Of a DNA stretch of 5,869 nucleotides, positions 1-4,559 are shown in pieces. The translations under genes and the position numbers were made by a program. This DNA is from Candidatus Phaeomarinibacter sp. (GTDB lineage: Bacteria; Pseudomonadota; Alphaproteobacteria; CGMCC-115125), in the NCBI GenBank assembly GCA_028279995.1, contig JANQMQ010000543.1, forward strand, positions 1 through 5,869. The letters are read 5' to 3'. Within the stretch, counting starts at the first letter, position 1. Each line of letters begins with the position of its first letter. The notes under the pieces were generated by a model. That model worked only from the letters and a program-made list of their open reading frames with translations, had not been told where the DNA came from and did no database searches.

Positions 1-862
1 GCGCGGGCGGCAATTGTTCGACAGCATTCAGCCGGAAACGGATGATGTGTATGACGTGACTGTAGAGCCGTGTATGGCACCCAAGGGCGCCTGGGTGCGT
101 CCGAAGGACCAGCGCAGCAATGTCACGCTGCTGTACCTGCATGGGGGTGGTTACACATTTCATGGTGGGGTGAGTGCGCGATACGCGGCCATGCTTGCGC
201 ATCACACGGGTGCCACGGTTTTTGCGCCTGACTATCGCCTGACGCCGGAGCACGCGCACCCTGCTCAGGCAGAGGACGCGCTGGCGGCGTGGTCGTTCGT
301 GACCCGGAAAGTTGCTCCCAAGGATGTGGTGGTGATTGGTGACAGTGCCGGCGGGCATATGTCCTTGATGCTGCTGCAGACACTGAAGGCGCAGGGGCTC
401 GAACAACCGGCCCTGTGCATCGGGCTATGTCCGTGGACGGATATTGGTGAGCGTGGCGCGAGCATGCGCGACAATGACCAGTACGATCTCGTGCAGGGGT
501 GGATGGCTGTGCAGTTCGGCAATTGGCTGGACCCGGAGGGCAGATATGGACGCGAGGCGTTGTCGCCGATCTATCAGGATTTCTCAGGCCTGGCGCCGAT
601 CTATGTGCAGGCAGGCGGGCGCGAGGTATTGCGGGACATGATTGTCGAGTTTGCCGAGGTGCAAAAGAAGAAGGGCGCGGACATCGCCATCGAAGTCTGG
701 CCCGACATGCCGCACAATTTTCAGGCGTATGACAGTCTCAAGGCATCGTCTGCTGCGGCGCTTCAAAGCATCGTCGATGCGATCGCGTTTCATACCGACG
801 GGAACAGAGGCGACGGGAAACTGGCTGGCGGGAAACGGGCAGCATTTGCTGGCGGAAGTTAG
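1..862 (+). CDS. alpha/beta hydrolase, HSL (family IV esterase) type, 5'-truncated by the window edge
   Basis: This is a probable cytoplasmic carboxylesterase/lipase-like hydrolase of the hormone-sensitive-lipase family. The frame is open back to base 2, so the true start lies upstream; a TTG at 14 and an ATG at 74 are internal. Counting from the TTG codon at 14, the oxyanion-hole motif HGGG is at 43-46. The nucleophile elbow GDSAGG has Ser111. The catalytic acid is most likely Glu204 in GGREVLRD, which sits where many relatives have Asp in a DPL motif, with Asp208 as the alternative. The catalytic His is H234 in MPHNF. The visible 282 residues lack only the N-terminal cap part expected for a roughly 300-320 residue family. 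The last 20 or so residues are low-complexity, rich in Gly, Ala and Lys, and look like a dispensable tail. The natural substrate cannot be read from the sequence. It converges on the minus-strand unit ending at 1008. Confidence 0.93.
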   Translation, partial: RGRQLFDSIQPETDDVYDVTVEPCMAPKGAWVRPKDQRSNVTLLYLHGGGYTFHGGVSARYAAMLAHHTGATVFAPDYRLTPEHAHPAQAEDALAAWSFVTRKVAPKDVVVIGDSAGGHMSLMLLQTLKAQGLEQPALCIGLCPWTDIGERGASMRDNDQYDLVQGWMAVQFGNWLDPEGRYGREALSPIYQDFSGLAPIYVQAGGREVLRDMIVEFAEVQKKKGADIAIEVWPDMPHNFQAYDSLKASSAAALQSIVDAIAFHTDGNRGDGKLAGGKRAAFAGGS

Positions 863-1007
863 GGCCTGCTCGCATCAGCTCTCGGTGATTGTTACTGCGA
901 GTGGCCCGCCGGACATGCTCCGTATGCCACGCCGTCTTCTCAGGGGGGAGATCGGACGGGCATTGACGGTTGGAGCTGATCCGGCGGGCTCTCCGCGGAG
1001 GTGTGTG
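863..1007. other. convergent intergenic gap with two inverted repeats
   Basis: This 145-base gap lies between the plus-strand hydrolase stop and the minus-strand lipoprotein stop. It holds a 6-bp inverted repeat, CTCGCA (869-874) and TGCGAG (896-901), seven bases after the hydrolase stop, and a perfect 10-bp inverted repeat, GCCCGCCGGA (904-913) and TCCGGCGGGC (980-989), with a 66-base interior. A 10-base palindrome CTCCGCGGAG lies at 991-1000. None is followed by a T tract, so they are at best weak or Rho-assisted transcript ends. Several frames are open across the gap, but none has a convincing start or protein motif. Confidence 0.5.
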
Positions 1008-1211
1008 TCAGTTGCGCTGAGCGCGGCAATGGGGAGAGCCGGTGCAGTAGTCATTATTGCTGGCGGGCGCGCCTGATTCCCTGTCTGTCCGGTCGCATCT
1101 GTCTGAGCTGTCACACCAACGGTCCAGCGCTCTTTCGCGGGCGGACTGGGTGCAGGCGCTCAGCGACGTGATGAGCAGCAGTGTAAGGGTCATGGTGATG
1201 CATGCGCGCAT
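1008..1211 (-). CDS. small Cys-rich predicted lipoprotein, 67 aa
   Basis: The ATG at 1211 follows the regulator's TGA stop (1213-1215) after one base, so translation is probably coupled. A second in-frame ATG lies at 1193. The protein has a short basic N-terminus, a hydrophobic core (about 8-17) rich in Leu, Ile and Thr, and a lipobox LSAC with Cys20, as expected for a signal-peptidase-II substrate anchored in an envelope membrane. The residue after the Cys is Thr, so under the enterobacterial +2 rule it would be sorted to the outer membrane. The mature 48 residues are polar and carry four further Cys (33, 39, 56, 62) in two CX5C pairs, which could form disulfides in the periplasm. About three quarters of its third codon positions are G or C, like neighbouring genes. 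I recognise no family. Its position as third gene after a DUF2975/XRE pair suggests co-expression. The main doubt is its short length: a chance frame in GC-rich DNA remains possible. Confidence 0.6.
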   Translation of the reverse strand: MRACITMTLTLLLITSLSACTQSARERALDRWCDSSDRCDRTDRESGAPASNNDYCTGSPHCRAQRN

Positions 1212-1212
1212 C

Positions 1213-1434
1213 TCAGGATTTACTGCCTTCTTCCGGTTCAAACACCAGAATGTCAGCCGGCTGACAATCAAGGGCCTGGCAGATTGCTTCGAGGGTGGAG
1301 AAGCGAATGCCCTTGACTTTGCCGGATTTGAGCAACGACAGATTGGCCTCGGTGATGCCCACGATCTTTGCCAGCTCGCGGCTTTTCATCTTGCGGCGGG
1401 CGAGCATGACATCGAGGGTGATGATGATCGGCAT
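1213..1434 (-). CDS. small XRE/Cro-type transcriptional regulator (YozG-like, HTH_26)
   Basis: This 73-residue protein is essentially one Cro/C1-type helix-turn-helix domain. It opens with a beta-like stretch (MPIIITLDVML). The helix-turn-helix pair spans RELAKIVGITEANLSLLKSG (residues 19-38), with the recognition helix at about 29-36. The typical closing part, STLEAICQALDCQPADILVF (46-65), follows, then an acidic tail. It binds DNA and probably represses its own operon. The start at 1434 has an AAGG Shine-Dalgarno that overlaps the TAA stop of the upstream DUF2975 gene, with an 11-base gap between genes. Regulators of this short type are repeatedly found beside DUF2975 membrane proteins, as here; the signal they respond to is not established. 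A palindrome upstream of the operon (2067-2087) is a candidate target. Confidence 0.92.
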   Translation of the reverse strand: MPIIITLDVMLARRKMKSRELAKIVGITEANLSLLKSGKVKGIRFSTLEAICQALDCQPADILVFEPEEGSKS

Positions 1435-1445
1435 CGCGGTGGACC

Positions 1446-2021
1446 TTAGATGATGCTGGCGTTGTCTTCAGCGGCGCGTGCTGCCTCGACCATCACCCAG
1501 GAAATGACCAGTGCGACGGCGCCGATCAGGGTGATGGCAAAATCATCGCTGGAGAGGCTGAGGGCCACGAAGCGTTCACCCGGCGGGTTGTCGATGCTCA
1601 GCGCCAGGGAGATCAGCGCATCGCCGATGAACTGCATGGGCAGCCAGAGGATCAGTGTCATGGCGAGGGCGCGCAGACGTGCGGCATTCGCGACACCGAG
1701 AATCTCGCCGCGAGCATACAGTGCAAACAGGCCACGCAGATGCCAGACGCCGTAGAGCACCAGCGAGAGGGGAACGAGAGAGGCGATGAATCCTGCCGCC
1801 CTGTCGAGCTGGGTCAGGGTTTCGCCTTCGCTCATCTCCATGAACATGCCAAAGCCGCTGCTGATGGTCTCGTCCGGCGCGAGGGCCCAGCCGAGGCCGG
1901 CCAGCAGGGGCAGGCCGGGCAGGAGCAGGGTCAGCAGGGTATGGAGCACCCCGCTGACGCGCTGGATGCGGTCAAGGCTCTTGGGTGTGGGGGCAGATGA
2001 CAGCGGGTTGGAGAACGGCAT
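1446..2021 (-). CDS. DUF2975 family four-helix membrane protein, 191 aa
   Basis: This inner-membrane protein has four predicted transmembrane segments at about 24-47, 74-96, 117-141 and 158-180. A short cytoplasmic-looking N-terminus precedes them, and the tail EAARAAEDNASII is charged. The stretch LFALYARGEILGVANAARLR (99-118) between helices 2 and 3, followed by WLPMQ, and the closing segment ISWVMVEAARAAEDN, match the usual DUF2975 pattern. The length is typical. The ATG at 2021 is preceded by a GAGG ribosome site at a good distance. It is the first gene of a unit with the XRE regulator and the small lipoprotein. Its biochemical role is unknown. The pairing suggests a membrane component whose expression or state is linked to the regulator, which is inference. 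It is followed after 11 bases by the regulator start. Confidence 0.88.
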   Translation of the reverse strand: MPFSNPLSSAPTPKSLDRIQRVSGVLHTLLTLLLPGLPLLAGLGWALAPDETISSGFGMFMEMSEGETLTQLDRAAGFIASLVPLSLVLYGVWHLRGLFALYARGEILGVANAARLRALAMTLILWLPMQFIGDALISLALSIDNPPGERFVALSLSSDDFAITLIGAVALVISWVMVEAARAAEDNASII

Positions 2022-2053
2022 GGTCAGGGCCTCTGTTGGAAATTGCCATGCCG

Positions 2054-2082
2054 TTTTAGGACATAAAATTATTGTTTTGCAA
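2054..2082 (-). promoter_or_regulatory. candidate promoter for the DUF2975-XRE-lipoprotein unit
   Basis: On the minus strand, TTGCAA (2082-2077) is followed after 17 bases by CTAAAA (2059-2054), an imperfect sigma-70-like -35/-10 pair. It lies about 33 bases before the DUF2975 start codon, in the only clearly AT-rich island of the window. The -35 sits inside the palindrome at 2067-2087. The match is modest, so this is a placement hypothesis. Confidence 0.35.
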
Positions 2083-2087
2083 TAATT
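2067..2087. repeat. AT-rich palindrome (possible operator, or weak end of the dehalogenase transcript)
   Basis: A perfect 8-bp inverted repeat, AATTATTG (2067-2074) and CAATAATT (2080-2087), encloses a 5-base centre. It lies 7 bases after the dehalogenase stop and 45 bases before the DUF2975 start, both on the minus strand. With the overlapping promoter-like hexamers, an operator for the XRE regulator is the preferred reading. The same RNA hairpin, followed by UUAU, could weakly end the dehalogenase transcript, although its stem has only one G-C pair. Confidence 0.45.
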
Positions 2088-2093
2088 ATTTTG

Positions 2094-2993
2094 TCAGCTG
2101 CTGATCTTTTTGACGAAATCCGAGGCGGCGGCACCGATTTCGTGGGGGCTGTCTTCCTGGATGAAGTGATTGCCCGGAACGGTGACTTCCGTCTGGTTGG
2201 GCCAGGTGCGGCAGAAGTCCCGCATGGCGCCTGTGGTGATGGCGCCGGGCTCTGCGTTGACGAAGAGTTTCGGGACGTCCGCCTCGGACAGCCACTTGCC
2301 GTAGGCCTCGACGATCTCGATCACGTCGGCGGGTTCCCCGGCGAGGGGAATCTGGCGTGGCCAGGTCAGTGTGGGGCGGCGGTCTTCACCGGCATCGGCG
2401 AAGGGGCGGCGGTAGACGGCCATCTCCTCTTCCGTCAGGCCCCGCAGCACGGAGCCGGGCAGGACTGCTTCCACGAAGACGTTCTTGTCGAGCACCATGT
2501 CTTCACCGGCGGGGCTGCGGAAGCCCTGGAAGATTTCTGTTGCCGCGTCGGGCCATTCTTCCCAGGTCATCGGTTTCACGATGCCTTCCATGTAGACAAT
2601 GCCCTTGACCGCATCGCGGTGGCGGTTGGCCCAGTCAAAACCGAGCGCTGAGCCCCAGTCGTGAATGACAAGCGTGACATTGTTACTGACGCCCATTGCA
2701 TCAAGCACCGCGTCGAGCCACTCACGGTGTTCCACGAAGCGGTAACTGTCCGGACCCGGATTATCCAGCTTGTCGCTGTCGCCCATGCCGATCAGGTCCG
2801 GTGCCAGGCAGCGGCCCTGATCTTTCAGGTGGGGCATGATGTTGCGCCACAGATAGGACGATGTCGGGTTGCCGTGCAGGAAGATGATCGGGTCACCTTC
2901 GCCCATTTCCACATAGGCCATGGTCTTGATGGTGCCGTTGACCGTGACGTCGATTTTCTTTTTCGGGTGTTCGGCGGTGGAAATGGTGCTCAT
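2094..2993 (-). CDS. dhaA: haloalkane dehalogenase, subfamily HLD-II (EC 3.8.1.5)
   Basis: This soluble alpha/beta-hydrolase enzyme cleaves the carbon-halogen bond of haloalkanes with water, giving an alcohol, halide and a proton. With the ATG at 2993 the protein has 299 residues, matching LinB and DhaA (about 295). All five expected residues are visible. Asn42 in [10 protein letters not shown] and Trp113 next to the nucleophile stabilise halide. Asp112 in VIHDWGS is the nucleophile. Glu136 in YMEG is the acid characteristic of the HLD-II group. His276 in [11 protein letters not shown] is the base. The cap domain lies at about 140-215. The frame also opens at an ATG at 3068, but the 25 added residues are unlike the family, and an AGGACAGGG ribosome site (3008-3000) sits just before 2993. 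No signal peptide is seen. No dehydrogenases or halo-acid enzymes flank it, so the physiological substrate is open. The symbol is the usual HLD-II label, not proof of orthology with Rhodococcus DhaA. Confidence 0.95.
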   Translation of the reverse strand: MSTISTAEHPKKKIDVTVNGTIKTMAYVEMGEGDPIIFLHGNPTSSYLWRNIMPHLKDQGRCLAPDLIGMGDSDKLDNPGPDSYRFVEHREWLDAVLDAMGVSNNVTLVIHDWGSALGFDWANRHRDAVKGIVYMEGIVKPMTWEEWPDAATEIFQGFRSPAGEDMVLDKNVFVEAVLPGSVLRGLTEEEMAVYRRPFADAGEDRRPTLTWPRQIPLAGEPADVIEIVEAYGKWLSEADVPKLFVNAEPGAITTGAMRDFCRTWPNQTEVTVPGNHFIQEDSPHEIGAAASDFVKKISS

Positions 2994-2999
2994 GGGTCG

Positions 3000-3008
3000 C
3001 CCTGTCCT
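3000..3008 (-). promoter_or_regulatory. ribosome binding site fixing the dehalogenase start
   Basis: The minus strand reads AGGACAGGG, ending six bases before the ATG at 2993. The ATG 75 bases further upstream (3068) has no comparable site, and the intervening residues do not resemble a dehalogenase N-terminus. Confidence 0.6.
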
Positions 3009-3088
3009 GAGAATGAGTTTTCGAGTTTCTTGCGGTGAGCGTAGCGCGGCGTCAACGCGCAGGACCACTCACATGAATGAGAGGGTGG

Positions 3089-3106
3089 CGGTTCAGATTT
3101 GAACCG
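3089..3106. terminator. hairpin between the 171-aa gene and the dehalogenase gene
   Basis: A perfect 7-bp inverted repeat, CGGTTCA (3089-3095) and TGAACCG (3100-3106), has a 4-base loop and begins 24 bases after the stop of the minus-strand gene ending at 3131. A T tract is missing on both sides, so it is either a Rho-assisted or processing hairpin or an operator upstream of the dehalogenase. The remaining spacer (2994-3130) shows no clear promoter; a TTGACG at about 3056-3051 lacks a matching -10 element. Confidence 0.4.
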
Positions 3107-3130
3107 GTCACTTACCTCTGCTTTCGGTTT

Positions 3131-3646
3131 TCAGGCTGATGCAGAGCCGTCGAAACGTTGCTTGGCCTTGGCGCGAAGTTTCTCAAGCCGCGCTTCCAGG
3201 TCGTCGATGGTCTCATCGACCTTTGTTTTGGCGGATGTTGCCGTCTGGTTGCTGTCCACATTGCGGCGCAGGAGTTCTTCGACGTTGGAGAACAGTGTAT
3301 CGACGGCCAGCCTGTCCGATGTGCCTTCATAAGGGTCATAGGGTACGCGGGCGGTGCCGAAGAGGTTGATGATCCGCTCGGTCTGGCGGCCAAAGCGCAG
3401 CAGGCCTTCAAAGTAGCGATAGGGCCGGTCGCCACCGGCCAGGACGCCAAGCAGCAGTGCGCCGAAAGACAGCGGGCTGAGCACGAGGTCGCGCAGGGCG
3501 TCGAGGGCGAGCTTGAGCTGGAAGATCAATACGTCCCAGACCAGTGCCCACCGATCTTCCCGGCGGCTGCTCACCGGGTCGTGGACGATGTCGGTCTGTG
3601 GCGTGTCGTCCTCGGCAGTTTTGTCCGCCGTCGTCTTCTCATCCAT
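3131..3646 (-). CDS. hypothetical protein with hydrophobic segment and C-terminal coiled coil, 171 aa
   Basis: I do not recognise this family. The start at 3646 has a good GAAGGG ribosome site about eight bases upstream. The first 30 residues are polar, acidic and probably disordered (Lys, Thr, Asp rich). Residues 33-70 are hydrophobic or amphipathic, with a central stretch LSPLSFGALLLGVLAG (56-71) that could be one membrane segment or a membrane-lying helix; there is no signal peptide. A middle region (73-110) is rich in Arg and aromatic residues, including PYRYFEGLLRFGRQTERI and YDPYEG. The tail (about 110-165) is helical and charged; DDLEARLEKLRAKAK (148-162) looks like a short coiled coil that may mediate self-assembly. 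Codon use and a clean ribosome site make it a real gene. It lies 137 bases upstream of the dehalogenase in the same direction, with a hairpin between, so co-transcription is uncertain. Confidence 0.8.
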   Translation of the reverse strand: MDEKTTADKTAEDDTPQTDIVHDPVSSRREDRWALVWDVLIFQLKLALDALRDLVLSPLSFGALLLGVLAGGDRPYRYFEGLLRFGRQTERIINLFGTARVPYDPYEGTSDRLAVDTLFSNVEELLRRNVDSNQTATSAKTKVDETIDDLEARLEKLRAKAKQRFDGSASA

Positions 3647-3749
3647 GCGTTTGTCCCTTCACGCAACCATGCAGATGCCGTCACCGGGCATGCAGGATCA
3701 TATCGGAAGGGAATGGTGGATTGAAAAGACCTGAATCAGCGCAGGGTTA

Positions 3750-3762
3750 AGGCGGGACGCCT
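3750..3762. terminator. short hairpin downstream of the HIG1-domain gene
   Basis: AGGCG (3750-3754) and CGCCT (3758-3762) pair across a 3-base loop, 19 bases after the HIG1 gene stop. The pairing extends by two further base pairs beyond one mismatch. There is no strong T tract, so it is a weak terminator candidate. A second inverted repeat, CCAGGG (3785-3790) and CCCTGG (3798-3803), overlaps the last codons of the gene. The rest of the 135-base spacer 3647-3781 shows nothing else. Confidence 0.35.
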
Positions 3763-3781
3763 CAAGTGATGGTCCTGACTG

Positions 3782-4000
3782 TTACCAGGGCCGGAAACCC
3801 TGGAACCAGAAGGCGGCAACGATGATGAGAATCGCCACAAACTGCAGGATCACACGCCAGCGCATGAGCATCTGTGAGCGCGACGCCTGCTCGGCGCTGC
3901 CGGCGCGCCACATGTTCAACAGACCTGCGATCAGCACGAGGGCGACGGCGGCCAGGGCGATAGGGATGAGATAGTCAAAAATTGCCATGGGTAAAACCAT
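3782..4000 (-). CDS. HIG1-domain twin transmembrane protein, 72 aa
   Basis: This small inner-membrane protein has two transmembrane helices, about residues 10-30 and 50-67, joined by a polar loop. The loop-to-helix boundary contains Q43-x3-R47-x-R49-x3-Q53 (QMLMRWRVILQ), an exact match to the QRRQ signature of HIG1 (hypoxia-induced gene 1) proteins. In mitochondria the relatives Rcf1 and HIGD1/2 associate with cytochrome c oxidase and respiratory supercomplexes. A similar role in the bacterial respiratory chain is plausible but inferred. Two starts are possible: ATG at 4000 (72 aa) or ATG at 3988 (68 aa, starting MAIFDYLIP, more like relatives). Neither has a strong ribosome site; a weak GACGGA precedes the first. 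It stands alone, 52 bases after the DUF2867 gene, on the same strand but behind a hairpin, so it probably has its own promoter. Confidence 0.88.
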   Translation of the reverse strand: MVLPMAIFDYLIPIALAAVALVLIAGLLNMWRAGSAEQASRSQMLMRWRVILQFVAILIIVAAFWFQGFRPW

Positions 4001-4039
4001 AGTCCGTCAGGGTGTTTGAGCAAGGGGATTTGTGTCGCA

Positions 4040-4059
4040 GCCCTGAGGGGCATCAGGGC
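4040..4059 (-). terminator. hairpin at the end of the hydrolase-DUF2867 operon
   Basis: A perfect 7-bp inverted repeat, GCCCTGA (4040-4046) and TCAGGGC (4053-4059), encloses a 6-base loop. The minus-strand RNA can add a G-U and a C-G pair. The TGA stop of the DUF2867 gene lies in the 5' arm. There is no U run after it, so this may be a Rho-dependent end or an RNA-stabilising 3' structure, not a canonical intrinsic terminator. Confidence 0.45.
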
Positions 4060-4550
4060 CGGGCCGCGATGACCCGGCGGACGGCGTCGGCAACGATCAG
4101 CTTGTGAAACACCATGATGGTGGCGAGATAGGCGCGCCCGCCCAGATTGTGCGGTTTGACCCAGGTGGACAGGTAGAAGCCCTTGTCGTCCTTCAGGATC
4201 GAGGCGCGGAAATCCAGGTGCCTGTCGTCTTCACCGACGATGATTTCCGAGTCCGAGATGCTGAAGATGCGGAATATGCCGATCGAGTCGCCGACATTGG
4301 CCGGTGTATCCGGGGCGACCTGCTCGGGCGTGGAGCCGGTCTTGAGACCGAGAGGGCCGACAATGGCATTGCGGGCGGCGCTGAGATTCTTCGCCCATCG
4401 GGGCATCTGGGACAGGGCTATCCTGGCGGCGGCCATGGTGCTGACGGGTTCAGGGCCGTGGGGGCCGAAGAAGCAGTCGAGAAAGTCGCCGGGTTCGCGC
4501 AGCGCCACGAGGGCGCTTGTTTTCGGCAAAGTGGTTTCCCGCACGCTCAT
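4053..4550 (-). CDS. DUF2867 family protein, 165 aa
   Basis: This is a soluble protein of the DUF2867 family, which is also found as a C-terminal part of some NAD(P)-binding SDR-like proteins; its biochemical function is not established. Recognisable pieces are the core motif GEDDRHLDFRASIL (106-119), a central strand pattern IGIFRIFSISDSEIIV (90-105), the WVKPHN segment (130-135), and the closing LGGRAYLATIMVFHKLIV (136-153), in which the final His-Lys-Leu-Ile-Val is typical. No signal peptide or membrane helix is evident. The ATG at 4550 is 9 bases after the stop of the membrane-anchored hydrolase, and its GAGGG ribosome site overlaps that stop codon, which indicates one operon and coupled translation. 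A small-ligand or lipid-handling role alongside the hydrolase is speculation. Confidence 0.85.
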   Translation of the reverse strand: MSVRETTLPKTSALVALREPGDFLDCFFGPHGPEPVSTMAAARIALSQMPRWAKNLSAARNAIVGPLGLKTGSTPEQVAPDTPANVGDSIGIFRIFSISDSEIIVGEDDRHLDFRASILKDDKGFYLSTWVKPHNLGGRAYLATIMVFHKLIVADAVRRVIAARP

Positions 4551-4559
4551 TGACGGCCC

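Noticed and set aside
875..1114. Alternative minus-strand open frame (79 codons) overlapping the small lipoprotein
   Set aside because: It has no signal sequence, no ribosome site and low-complexity Pro/Ala/Arg composition. The overlapping frame with a lipobox and coupled start is the better candidate.
2091..2651. Plus-strand open frame (186 codons) opposite the dehalogenase gene
   Set aside because: It lies wholly within the reverse complement of a verified haloalkane dehalogenase and shows no motif of its own.
2994..3068. N-terminal extension of the dehalogenase from the ATG at 3068
   Set aside because: The 25 extra residues are Arg-rich with no signal-peptide character. The family length and the ribosome site at 3000-3008 support the start at 2993.
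3089..3110. tRNA T-loop-like sequence (GGTTCAAATC on the minus strand) suggesting a tRNA gene or an att remnant
   Set aside because: The flanking five-base segments do not pair as a T stem, and no anticodon arm, D arm or acceptor stem is present. The sequence is better explained as a simple 7-bp hairpin.
3158..3724. Plus-strand open frame (188 codons) opposite the 171-aa hypothetical gene
   Set aside because: The minus-strand frame has a proper ribosome site, a plausible head-membrane-coil layout and a sensible composition. The plus-strand frame has none of these and runs past the gene start.
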